Shown here in pieces: positions 33,445-41,324 of a stretch of DNA of 64,000 nucleotides (the first letter of the stretch is position 1; the number at the start of each line of letters is the position of its first letter). The stretch is from Bacteriovorax stolpii. Its GTDB lineage: Bacteria; Bdellovibrionota; UBA2428. Where the stretch lies: the NCBI GenBank assembly GCA_945881775.1, contig CAMCVE010000010.1, positions 1-64,000 on the forward strand, given 5' to 3'. Made by a program: the position numbers and the translations under genes. The notes beneath the pieces are model-generated. The model made no database searches. It saw nothing but the letters and a program-made list of their open reading frames with translations, and had not been told where the DNA came from.

Positions 33445-34848
33445 CTAAGAGTCCGAACCGAAATCCGAAGCTTGAATATTGTATTTCTGCATTTTACGAA
33501 GCAGCGTATTTTTGGGGATACCCGCTCGATCGCAGGTCTGGTTGATGCGGCCTTTGTTTTGCTTGAGCGCCCTGGCGATAAAATCTTTTTCAAAATTTTC
33601 TTTGGCAGCGCGGAAGTCTAGCGAAGCGTTTTCAGATTCGTTGAAGGGAAGATCCCAGCCTTCTTCTTTGTCGAGGAGGGCCTCTCGGATGTGTTCGGGA
33701 AAGTCTTCAATGCGAATCTGGTCACCGTCTGCGAGTACAAACGCGTGTTCAACGGAGTTCTCCAACTCGCGGATGTTGCCTGGCCACGAGTAGGCTGCCA
33801 GCTGACGATCGGTGCCTGGTGCGAGCGATCGGACAGATCGAGCGAGTTTTTTGTTGAAGGCTTTGATGAAGTGATCGACGAGGGCGGGAATGTCGTCTGT
33901 TCGCTCGCGTAGGGGAGGAAGGAAGACGGGCATCACGTTGAGGCGATAGAAAAGATCGTTGCGGAAGCGACCCTCAGTCATCATCTTCTCGATGTTGCGA
34001 TTGGTGGCAGCGATGATACGAACGTCGACCGGAAATTCTCGGTTGGACCCCACCGGGTTCACCTTGCGTTCTTGCAGGACGCGAAGAAGTTTGACTTGCA
34101 CGGCCGTGGGAAGCTCGGCGACTTCGTCGAGGAAGAGAGTGCCCTCAGAGGCAAATTGGAAGCGGCCGATCTTGCGCTGATCTGCTCCCGTGAAGGCGCC
34201 TTTCTCGTGACCGAAAAGTTCGGATTCTACGAGGGCTTCGGGAATAGCGCCACAGTTGACGGCAACGAAGGGTTTTGAGCGTCTTGAAGAGTGGGCGTGG
34301 ATGGCGCGCGCGACGAGTTCTTTTCCGGTTCCGTTTTCGCCGCGAATGAGGACGCTGGTGGTGACTTTTGCGAGGCGGTCGATGAGTCCGAAAACTCGCT
34401 GCATGGGTTTGGATTCGCCGACAAAATCGGATGAAGGATTTTCCTTGGGCGAGGACAGGGTTACCTTTTCGCCTAGGTCGCGTGCGTGCAGCGCTTCGTC
34501 AATGAGCTCTTCGAGGCGTTCCATTTTTAAGGGCTTCTCGATGTAGTCGAAGGCACCCATCTGCATGGCCTGAACGGCATCTTTGACGTTGGCATGAGCC
34601 GTGACGAGTACGATGAAGGACTTGGGATTGTGGGACTTGATCTGTCCTAGAGCTTGGAGGCCACTTTTGAGTGGCATGCGCACATCAAGAAGAACGAGGT
34701 CGTAATTGTTTTCAAAGCAAAGGCGGAGGGCGCTGTCACCGTCTTGTGCTTCGTCGACGTCAAAGCCACGACGCAAGAGTGGACCTCTTAAGCCGTCGCG
34801 GAGCTCTTTTTCGTCGTCCGCAATCAGCACTTTCGGCTTTGAACTCAT
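33445..34848 (-). CDS. NtrC-family sigma54-dependent response regulator
   Basis: From MSSKPKVLIADDEKELRDG the ~467-aa protein has a receiver domain (Asp pair DD at 11-12, phospho-Asp in VLLDVRMP at 55, Lys in IEKPLK), an AAA+ domain with GENGTGKE and GHEKGAFTGADQRKIG (the intact GAFTGA loop), and Walker B TLFLDEVAEL. A C-terminal Fis-like helix-turn-helix (KGRINQTCDRAGIPKNTLLRKM) follows. It should activate sigma54 promoters on phosphorylation. The start at 34848 is preferred over 34920, which lies inside the inverted-repeat element. The cognate kinase is probably the gene at 35153. First gene of the unit leading to asparaginase. Confidence 0.93.
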   Translation of the reverse strand: MSSKPKVLIADDEKELRDGLRGPLLRRGFDVDEAQDGDSALRLCFENNYDLVLLDVRMPLKSGLQALGQIKSHNPKSFIVLVTAHANVKDAVQAMQMGAFDYIEKPLKMERLEELIDEALHARDLGEKVTLSSPKENPSSDFVGESKPMQRVFGLIDRLAKVTTSVLIRGENGTGKELVARAIHAHSSRRSKPFVAVNCGAIPEALVESELFGHEKGAFTGADQRKIGRFQFASEGTLFLDEVAELPTAVQVKLLRVLQERKVNPVGSNREFPVDVRIIAATNRNIEKMMTEGRFRNDLFYRLNVMPVFLPPLRERTDDIPALVDHFIKAFNKKLARSVRSLAPGTDRQLAAYSWPGNIRELENSVEHAFVLADGDQIRIEDFPEHIREALLDKEEGWDLPFNESENASLDFRAAKENFEKDFIARALKQNKGRINQTCDRAGIPKNTLLRKMQKYNIQASDFGSDS

Positions 34849-34863
34849 AACCGAGCCGATCCT

Positions 34864-35131
34864 AGTAGACCGTCTCTTAAATAACGAGGGTTTTGCCGTG
34901 AAGATTTTTGTCCTTGGCATGGCGCGAGCGAGAAAACTTGCCGGAGGGAAAGCGCCGAGCGAAGCAACGCATCAAAGGATAAAAATCTTTCGTCCCTTTG
35001 GGAAGATGGGGGAATCTACTCTGCCTTTGTAGCTCCTCGGTCGCGTGCATCCCGGTACGCTCTGTCGTCGCTTCGTCGCCGAGGGCCCTTCTCCGTCTTC
35101 AAAACCCTCGTTATTTAAGAGACGGTCTACT
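34864..35131. repeat. 268-bp element with perfect 32-bp terminal inverted repeats
   Basis: Bases 34864-34895 are an exact inverted copy of 35100-35131 (outer ends AGTAGACCGTCTC and GAGACGGTCTACT). Inside, AAGATTTTTGTCCTT near 34901 pairs with AAGGATAAAAATCTT near 34975 with one mismatch, around a GGCGC/GCGCC stem, and CTCGG near 35036 pairs with CCGAG near 35079. The whole unit could fold as one large branched cruciform. No transposase gene and no clear target duplication were seen. It fills the gap between the kinase stop (35153) and the regulator start (34848). A MITE-like or REP-like element is the best guess. Confidence 0.85.
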
Positions 35132-35152
35132 CAGCACAAGTGATCGGCGTGG

Positions 35153-36811
35153 CTAGAGCGATTCGAGCGGCAGCGTGACGCGGACAACCGTGCCGTGGGA
35201 GCCATCTGGGAAATACTCCTGAACGGGATCCTCTACCGAGACCTTTTCTCCTTCACAGCGGGATAGGACTGCGATACGGCCATAATGTTTCTCGGCAAAG
35301 AAAGCCGAAAGGTAGAGTCCGAGTCCAGTCCCCTTGATGGCTTGGTCGTGGGGGATTTTCTTGGCATCTGTGGAGAAGAAACGCTGCAAGACTTTGGAGC
35401 GGTCGTCGGGGTCGATTCCGGCTCCAAAATCTTGAACCTCAAACCAAACTCCAGGTTGTGGAGGAGTGAGCTCGCTGAGCAAATCACCTTCACCGCATCG
35501 AATGAGAATCGTTGAATCTGTGGGTGAGTATTTGATCGCATTGTCGACGAGGTTGTGAATGACTTCGCGGATGAGTGAGGCGTCCAAATCGAGCAGGAAG
35601 AGAGGCTCAAGTTCGGTGACAACACGAACACTTCGCTCAGAGGCCAAATCGCGCGAAGCCTTGATCGATTCTTCGATCAATTTCACGAGGTCGGTGGGTT
35701 TCTTTTGAATGCGGAAATCACGACTCTCAATCCTATTCAGGAGAAGAAGTGTGGCGATACTCCGCTGGAGTTGGGAATTGGCGGAAAGCGCTTTTAGGAC
35801 CAGCCGGTTCTGTTCCGGGTCGAGATGAGAGCGACTTTGAGCGCTTGCGAGCTGTTCTAAAAGACTTTGAATTCGAGCAATTGGTGTCTTGAGGTCATGA
35901 GAGACCAGCGAAAGAAAATGGTTCTTGAGGTCGTCGAGCTCTCTGAGGAACTCGGTCTCGCGTTCGAGTGCCCATTGATTTTTTTCGCGGCGCTCGAGCT
36001 GATCGGCCATTCCCAGAACGTAGGAGAGCCCGAGACCTAAAAGAGGAGCGGCGAGTGGCAAGATGATCCGAGATTGATCAAAGAGAATGAGCGCGACGAC
36101 GAAATAGAACAATCCAGATCCGAGTAGGACGAGACCAGAAAGCCAGATTGGGAAGCGGTAGATGAACAACATAAATAGCGAGACGAGGGCAAGTGTCATG
36201 AGAATTTGGCTGAGGTAGTTGGCTCGAGAGAGGGTGGCATTTTCTTTGAAGTTTCCCAAGATACTCAAGAGGACGTCAAAGCTCGAAAGTCGGCCAGCGG
36301 GCGTCTCAAACGAAAAGGGTGGGGCTGGGTCCGTGGGGAGCAACACCAGAAGAGTGTCGGTTTCCAAAGGTCCCGAGGCTAAAGACGTCTGGTCCGTCAA
36401 TTTTGGGAGTGAATTCTGGGCGCCGTAGTAGAGCGGAGAGTATTCGTCGCTCGGAATAGGGCTTTCAGGAGAGAACCAGGCCCTAAAAGCTGTCTTGAGG
36501 TCGAGGAAAGAGCTGAGGGAGTAGTAGGTGCTCACATCGAGCGAGCGACAGTACTGGGCATCGTGGGTAGGGAGGTTCACGAGCAAACACTCCGTCGGTT
36601 GCAACTTCTCGAGGAGGCGAGGCACAAGCGTTGCGGATGCCGCGGGGTCGATTTGGTAAACTTGCACCTTAGCCGGAAGGGGGCGGGGACCACGCAATTC
36701 GTAGAGACCGCCTAGAAAAAGCGAGTCCAGCGCGCTCATGGGGAGAAAACCAATGAGCGCTGCGGGGATAATCCGCAGGAAGCTCTTGAAGAAGTTTTTG
36801 AGTTCCCTCAC
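35153..36811 (-). CDS. Membrane sensor histidine kinase (CHASE2-like sensor)
   Basis: The product has an N-terminal membrane helix, a long extracytoplasmic region (PAKVQVYQIDPAASA...), and three helices (SQILMTLALVSLFMLFIY, WLSGLVLLGSGLFYFVVAL, ILPLAAPLLGLGLSYVL): the general plan of CHASE2 sensors, with the domain itself degenerate. A coiled segment, the H-box LVSHDLKTPIARI and a HATPase domain (HNLVDNAIKYS, DFGAGI, GTGLGLYLS) follow. The frame is open to a GTG at 36889, but that overlaps the divergent gene at 36877; a GTG at 36811 keeps the first helix and is my choice. It should phosphorylate the regulator at 33445. Confidence 0.85.
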   Translation of the reverse strand: MRELKNFFKSFLRIIPAALIGFLPMSALDSLFLGGLYELRGPRPLPAKVQVYQIDPAASATLVPRLLEKLQPTECLLVNLPTHDAQYCRSLDVSTYYSLSSFLDLKTAFRAWFSPESPIPSDEYSPLYYGAQNSLPKLTDQTSLASGPLETDTLLVLLPTDPAPPFSFETPAGRLSSFDVLLSILGNFKENATLSRANYLSQILMTLALVSLFMLFIYRFPIWLSGLVLLGSGLFYFVVALILFDQSRIILPLAAPLLGLGLSYVLGMADQLERREKNQWALERETEFLRELDDLKNHFLSLVSHDLKTPIARIQSLLEQLASAQSRSHLDPEQNRLVLKALSANSQLQRSIATLLLLNRIESRDFRIQKKPTDLVKLIEESIKASRDLASERSVRVVTELEPLFLLDLDASLIREVIHNLVDNAIKYSPTDSTILIRCGEGDLLSELTPPQPGVWFEVQDFGAGIDPDDRSKVLQRFFSTDAKKIPHDQAIKGTGLGLYLSAFFAEKHYGRIAVLSRCEGEKVSVEDPVQEYFPDGSHGTVVRVTLPLESL

Positions 36812-36876
36812 GCTTCTGGGATTAGGCGTTGCGGGGGGCCGTGGCAACTCGAAGTTGAGAGTGTAAACTAGGGGCA

Positions 36877-37248
36877 ATGACTCAAGCACTTATTGTCGAC
36901 GCCTCCGAATACTGGGCGAGTGAACTCAAGGCTCAGCTTGCGGTTCTGGGTGTTGAAACTTTATCATGGCAAAACAAGGGCTCCGGATGGATCGAGGGCC
37001 TGAGCAAAAGTTCGGCGAAGTGGGTTTTTGTCGATGACCAGTTGTCGTCGCGTTCAGGGATAAAATGCATCGAAAAAATTTTTGAAAGTCGGAGTTTCGA
37101 GGGGAATGTTGTGTTCATGCACTCGGTGCAGGGGCCGGCTGCGGATGCCATCGAGGCAGCTGCGTACAACTGGGGTGCGCACTTTATTCTTAGGAAGCCG
37201 TTCAGGACGGCCGAGCTGCGCAAGATCTTAGATCAGGCTCGCTCTTAA
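36877..37248 (+). CDS. Stand-alone receiver-like protein
   Basis: The 123-aa protein has the response-regulator fold signs: TQALIVDAS (one acidic residue, Asp8, where two are usual), VFVDDQ with Asp53/54 at the phospho-acceptor position, Ser83 in VVFMHSV, and Lys107 in FILRKPF. There is no output domain. It is divergent from the histidine kinase gene and could be a phosphorelay or adaptor partner; that is inference. The ATG is preceded by AGGGG. The stop is 4 bp from the convergent beta-barrel-like gene, so little room exists for a terminator. Confidence 0.65.
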   Translation: MTQALIVDASEYWASELKAQLAVLGVETLSWQNKGSGWIEGLSKSSAKWVFVDDQLSSRSGIKCIEKIFESRSFEGNVVFMHSVQGPAADAIEAAAYNWGAHFILRKPFRTAELRKILDQARS

Positions 37249-37252
37249 GATC

Positions 37253-37918
37253 TTAGAAACGCAAACCCATCAGGTAGGACGTACTCCAGTGGTTCTCATT
37301 GGGGCGGAATTGGTGCAAATAAAAGTTGATCTGGGTCAGGAAAGCGCCCCATTCGATCAGGGTGGAAAACCCCAGGGCGGGCACGGCTGCTGCTTTGAGG
37401 TCGGAGTCGGAACTTTCAAACACGCGAAGATCTAGAACCGCAAGCACTCCGTTTTTCCAAAGGGAGTCTTTACCGATTCGTTCTCGGTGAAACAGGCCTT
37501 GCTGGACCTGCAGGACGCGCAGGGGAGTATCGAGGTTAGCCATTTTCTGGAGGTAGCCCACTTCGGTTTCGATGAAGATGGGTTGGTAGGCGAGATCCCA
37601 TCCGAAGCCGATGCGTCCTTCGAATCCGACACCGGTGAAACTCCGGTTGAGATACTCGGTACATCCCGCGTTGCTACCGGCCGTGCAGAGTCGGTCTTGG
37701 AATGAAGTGAAGTTTCCGCCCAACTTAAGCCCCATTCGAAAAAGTGAGGTGGCTTTTTTGGGAACGCGTTGAGTGGGTGTGGTGGGATTAGGGACTTCCA
37801 CAGGGAGGCTTGCGGCGTTGTCGGTATTCGCATCGTCGTAGGGATAGTCTTGCGCAAAGGTGGGCGCTGTCGAAGCAAGACCAAGGACCACTACGAAAAA
37901 AATGGGCGCTGATTTCAT
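37253..37918 (-). CDS. Secreted beta-barrel-like protein
   Basis: From MKSAPIFFVVVLGLASTAPTFAQ the ~221-aa protein has a signal peptide and a Pro/Thr-rich linker (VEVPNPTTPTQRVPKK), then a beta-rich part with alternating strands (RMGLKLGGNFTSF, GVGFEGRIGFGW, PIFIETEVGYLQK) ending in YLMGLRF with a terminal Phe, the usual outer-membrane barrel ending. The longer frame to 38056 runs into the flagellin terminator and was rejected. I do not recognise the family. Its own terminator was not seen. Confidence 0.65.
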   Translation of the reverse strand: MKSAPIFFVVVLGLASTAPTFAQDYPYDDANTDNAASLPVEVPNPTTPTQRVPKKATSLFRMGLKLGGNFTSFQDRLCTAGSNAGCTEYLNRSFTGVGFEGRIGFGWDLAYQPIFIETEVGYLQKMANLDTPLRVLQVQQGLFHRERIGKDSLWKNGVLAVLDLRVFESSDSDLKAAAVPALGFSTLIEWGAFLTQINFYLHQFRPNENHWSTSYLMGLRF

Positions 37919-38005
37919 GTCTGAGATTCTAGAGCGTGTCTTGTTGAGGGGCAATCGAGTGGGGAGAAAGAAGCGGCCCCTCAATTGGGGTCTCTGTCGG
38001 GAACG

Positions 38006-38052
38006 AAAAAACCCCGCGACCTGGTTTGAGTGGGGCTCCACCAGGTCGCGGG
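38006..38052 (-). terminator. Rho-independent terminator of the first flagellin gene
   Basis: CCCGCGACCTGGT (38013-38025) and ACCAGGTCGCGGG (38040-38052) form a perfect 13-bp stem. On the minus strand it is followed by a T-run (the AAAAAA at 38006-38011). It lies about 130 bp after the flagellin stop. Confidence 0.88.
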
Positions 38053-38180
38053 TCATGGCAGAAGGGCGGCCCTCGAGGCCACGCCCTCATTTAATCAGTA
38101 TCAGAAGGGAGGTTCCTCAACCAAAGGTGAGGTCGGGACTCTCCAGTCACCCTCCCGCCCAAAATCCTTCTTAGTCTCTA

Positions 38181-39008
38181 TCAGAGTAGCTTAAGTGCTA
38201 AGGCGGTGTTGGTGTTAGCTTGAGCCAACGTGGCCACCGAGGCCTGTTGCACGATTGAGTTCTTGGCGAGGTCCGCCGCCTCTTTGGCGAAGTCGGTGTC
38301 TCGAATACGACTGTTGGCTGCCGCGAGGTTTTCCTCGTAGACGCCCAAGTTGTTAATGGTGGCGCCCATGCGGCTTTGGATCGCACCAAAGTTTGCTCGC
38401 ATGGTTCCTACTTTTTCTAGGGCTGCATCGATGCCGTTCAAGGTGCTTCGCGCATCGCCCTTGCTGGACACACCCATGCCTGCAACTCCCAAGGAGCTCG
38501 CGCTGGCATTGGCTTCACCGGCTTCGAACGAAATAACGTTGTTTTCTCCACCGCCCACGCCCACATGGAAGTCGAGTTTTCCTCCGGAACCGTTGAGGAG
38601 CTTGGTTCCTGAGTACTCGGTGGTGTCAGAGATGCGGTCAAGCTCTGTGACAAGCTGCTGCACTTCGACGTTGATGAACTTTCGCTCCGATTCGCCCACA
38701 GTGTCTGAGGCGGCCTGAGTCGCGAGTTCTCGGACGCGGATGAGGATGTTGGATGTTTCTCCCAAGGCACCATCTGCGACCTGCACAAAGGACACGCCGT
38801 CTTGCGCGTTTCGTTGCGCTTGAGCAAGGCCTCGGATTTGTCCGCGCATCTTTTCGGAGATCGCTAGACCTGCGACGTCGTCGGACGATTTGTTGATGCG
38901 CGAGCCGCTCGACAGACGCTGCATCGATGTCTCGATGCCCCCGCTGTTTTGCTTCAGCTGCCGCTGAGCATTTAAGCTCGGAACGTTGGTTGCTATTCTT
39001 AGACCCAT
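38181..39008 (-). CDS. fliC: Flagellin (short type)
   Basis: The 275-aa protein has the full conserved flagellin ends: GLRIATNVPSLNAQRQL, LSSGSRINKSSDDVAGLAISEKMRGQIRG, and at the C-terminus ANSRIRDTDFAKEAADLAKNSIVQQ and ALALKLL. The central D2/D3 region is very short, as in many Bdellovibrio-like and deltaproteobacterial flagellins. It polymerises to the flagellar filament after type III export. A GGGAGGG ribosome-binding site precedes the ATG. The promoter is probably the sigma28-like one at 39160-39187. A second flagellin (41325-42158) is about 2.3 kb upstream. Which paralogue is major is not known. Confidence 0.95.
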   Translation of the reverse strand: MGLRIATNVPSLNAQRQLKQNSGGIETSMQRLSSGSRINKSSDDVAGLAISEKMRGQIRGLAQAQRNAQDGVSFVQVADGALGETSNILIRVRELATQAASDTVGESERKFINVEVQQLVTELDRISDTTEYSGTKLLNGSGGKLDFHVGVGGGENNVISFEAGEANASASSLGVAGMGVSSKGDARSTLNGIDAALEKVGTMRANFGAIQSRMGATINNLGVYEENLAAANSRIRDTDFAKEAADLAKNSIVQQASVATLAQANTNTALALKLL

Positions 39009-39135
39009 AATTAAAAACCCTCCCTAAAGCCCTCGATTATTCGAAGACTGTTTTTGTGGGGGTGGGTTCTGGGGCCAGGCCTTGCTTCGTCTAAACAGAA
39101 GGGGCTCCGCTAGGAGACTTCCAAGGCTTGACCTC

Positions 39136-39201
39136 ATTACGCACCGCGTCACATTGTTCATATCGACACGGTGCGTAATAAACTTTAGCGCGGTGCGTTA
39201 T
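39136..39201. promoter_or_regulatory. Three operator-like copies of CGGTGCGTWAT
   Basis: ATTACGCACCG (39136-39146) is an exact inverted copy of CGGTGCGTAAT (39169-39179), and CGGTGCGTTAT (39191-39201) is a second direct copy with one change. The two direct copies are 22 bp apart and the inverted one 33 bp from the first, i.e. about two and three helical turns. They sit around the -35 region of the sigma28-like promoter, so a regulator binding there could control it. Confidence 0.55.
39160..39187 (-). promoter_or_regulatory. fliC promoter: Sigma28 (FliA)-like promoter of the first flagellin
   Basis: On the minus strand TAAAGTTT (39187-39180), a 12-bp spacer and GTCGATAT (39167-39160) resemble the sigma28 consensus TAAAGTTT-N11-GCCGATAA closely. 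Predicted transcription starts about 39153, giving a 145-nt leader. The direct repeats of the operator-like motif bracket the -35 half. Confidence 0.55.
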
Positions 39202-39335
39202 TTCGAAAAACTAATTCTAAATATTTGAAATTAAACGTGTAAACAAGGAAATTTTCTAAGGTTTGTGGCTTCGGGACAGTTTAAGATTTCATTAAATTCA
39301 GGAGGAATCTCAAGTTTGTTATCTCGGTTTGGGCC

Positions 39336-41090
39336 CTAGCGACCCAAAAGACCGCCGAGTCCTCTGCTAGCAGGGGGTCTCGGTGTAGGGGTCTGGAGAT
39401 CTCGAGGTTTCAGGGGTGCGCTGAAGACTTGCTTCAAGAGCCCTTGCCATCCGGAGCCTGCTTGTTGTTTTTCGAGGGCTTCGACACGCAGGAGTACAAC
39501 GCGTTTGAGTTCTTCCCTCGTGCGGCGATCATCCGTTGCGGAGAGACGAGGGCTTGGGAGGTACTCGGGATCCAAGACACGCACTGAAGCATCCGACAAG
39601 GTCTTGAGAATCAGATCACGGTAGTTCTGTGCGAAGCGTGTGTGAAGAATTTCGTTTTCGAGCTTAGCGGTGTCGACCTTCGGGTCTCGAACGGTATCCA
39701 GGTCCGCGCTCTGCTCCGAGCTCATGTCGAGGGCAACAATGAAACTGAGGCGTGCTCGAGCTTGGTCGACAAAATAGTGCAGTCCCGGAGTGCTTTGGGA
39801 ATTTGATAAGTCCGGGAAAAGGAGTTGATGCATTTGCAGGTCGCGAGCATCAGACGGTAGGGGCAGGACTTTTGAGGCGCGGCTCTCGAAATCAATTTCA
39901 TCGGTGTGCGCGGCGAGGCCAAATCGCTGGGCGACTTCGCTCGTAATTTGCGGAAAAAGTGCAGCCGCGTGATGAGCCGAAGATCCTAATAGTGTCGCCA
40001 GGACATAACGCGATGCTGCTGTGAGCTCGTCTACATGCGCTTCGTTGCTCAGGGGAAGGCTGAGGATGGCGAAGCGTCCCTTTCGCACGCGCGCAGGATA
40101 GAGTGTGGCTTGTTTTTGGAGTTCTGCCGGCGAGACGAGTGTCATGGCGAGATTCGTTTTTGAGGCAAGCAGCTCATCCATCATGAGTTTGCGCGTTCGC
40201 TCGAGATAAATTGAGTCGAGATGTCGACGCAGTTCCTCGACGAAATCTTCGTAGCTCCCAGGTGCTTTTGAAAGACGAAATGCGAATCCGTCCCACTCGT
40301 GTTCGCGGATCTCGCGAGCGACTTGGAATCGTCGAAAGACAACAGGTTCGGAACTATTGAAGTGGAGTCGCACATTTTCTTCGCTGACGAAGAAGAAATT
40401 GAGATCCAAATAGATTCGCTTCCAAAGCTCCGTGCTGCGCAGCATGAGCGACGCAATTGTTTCTCCTGGATTTTTTTCGAGTTTGTAGGTTTCGCCCGCT
40501 ACTCGAACAGAGTCGTGACCTTTTGTGTGGGCCTTTTGAGCCATGTCGTGGATCAAAGGTCGGTAGTAGGAGGAAATGAACTCGCGGGTCACGTGGCTGA
40601 GATCTTTCAATGAAACTCGGGCCGAAAAGTCGGGCTGCCCTCGCTCCCAGTCGCTTTTGTCGAAACGAAACACGAAGTCACACGTGCGACCAGAAGCGAT
40701 TTTCGGGGCGCAGGAGTTTTTCCATGAGTCGACGAGGCGGGCGTAAACATCGGCATCGTTTTCTCTGGGATGGAGGCGATTGGCTGCGATCAGTGCTTTG
40801 AGCGCGTGCGTGAGTCGATACGAAGGGACACTTTCGAATTTGTCGGCTTCGAGAAGGAGACGGTCAAGATTCGCGGCGAGAACAAATCCCGCAAGAGCGA
40901 GTGTTTTGTCCTCGGAAGTCGCTTCGAGGCCGAGCACCTTTTGGAACTGGGAGCGTGTGAACGAGGTGACGTGGCCAGAGACGATGGCAGCCGCTACGAG
41001 GCTATTGACGGCACGCGCTTCGGAGCGCGCGACGGGCGAGGATAAGAACCCCGTCGCGAGAGCTGCCCAAAGCACGAGGCGAGTGCCCAT
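39336..41090 (-). CDS. Large secreted protein of unknown function between the flagellin genes
   Basis: From MGTRLVLWAALATGFLSSPVARSEA the ~584-aa protein has a Sec signal peptide. The rest is helical and charged with no membrane segment and no domain I recognise; blocks such as YVLATLLGSSAHHAAALFPQ and LSFIVALDMSSEQSADL stand out. The C-terminus is Pro/Gly-rich (TPTPRPPASRGLGGLLGR). The frame is open to 41300, with other ATGs at 41144, but these lack a signal peptide. It lies between two flagellins on the same strand; a flagellar or surface role is only a guess from position. Confidence 0.6.
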   Translation of the reverse strand: MGTRLVLWAALATGFLSSPVARSEARAVNSLVAAAIVSGHVTSFTRSQFQKVLGLEATSEDKTLALAGFVLAANLDRLLLEADKFESVPSYRLTHALKALIAANRLHPRENDADVYARLVDSWKNSCAPKIASGRTCDFVFRFDKSDWERGQPDFSARVSLKDLSHVTREFISSYYRPLIHDMAQKAHTKGHDSVRVAGETYKLEKNPGETIASLMLRSTELWKRIYLDLNFFFVSEENVRLHFNSSEPVVFRRFQVAREIREHEWDGFAFRLSKAPGSYEDFVEELRRHLDSIYLERTRKLMMDELLASKTNLAMTLVSPAELQKQATLYPARVRKGRFAILSLPLSNEAHVDELTAASRYVLATLLGSSAHHAAALFPQITSEVAQRFGLAAHTDEIDFESRASKVLPLPSDARDLQMHQLLFPDLSNSQSTPGLHYFVDQARARLSFIVALDMSSEQSADLDTVRDPKVDTAKLENEILHTRFAQNYRDLILKTLSDASVRVLDPEYLPSPRLSATDDRRTREELKRVVLLRVEALEKQQAGSGWQGLLKQVFSAPLKPRDLQTPTPRPPASRGLGGLLGR

Positions 41091-41255
41091 AAGATCGACA
41101 CTCGGCGCGACCCAAGGTCGCCAAATTTCGCACTTCGGGCCCATAGTCTCTATGAAGCAAGGGATAGGCCACCTAGCTTTCGAATTTAATTCTCGGGTAT
41201 TCTCGGAAATTGAAGAGATTTTTGTGGCAAGTTGAAATCCATGATCTCCGCACCC

Positions 41256-41297
41256 AAAAAAAAAGAAACTCCCCGGAGACCGAAGTCTCCAGGGAGT
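41256..41297 (-). terminator. Rho-independent terminator of the second flagellin gene
   Basis: On the minus strand ACTCCC-T-GGAGAC, a TTCG tetraloop, and GTCTCC-GG-GGAGT form a stem (41297-41268) followed by a T-rich run (the A-run at 41256-41264). The TTCG loop makes this a very stable hairpin. It lies about 28 bp after the flagellin stop. Confidence 0.9.
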
Positions 41298-41324
41298 CAC
41301 AGTGGAACTTGAGTGAGCGACTCT

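Larger units (their letters stand above)
39009..39335. other. 327-bp intergenic region upstream of the first flagellin
   Basis: No gene was seen. The region contains the operator-like repeats at 39136-39201, the sigma28-like promoter at 39160-39187, and an AT-rich stretch next to the stop of the secreted-protein gene. The predicted 5' UTR of the flagellin mRNA would be about 145 nt. Confidence 0.6.
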
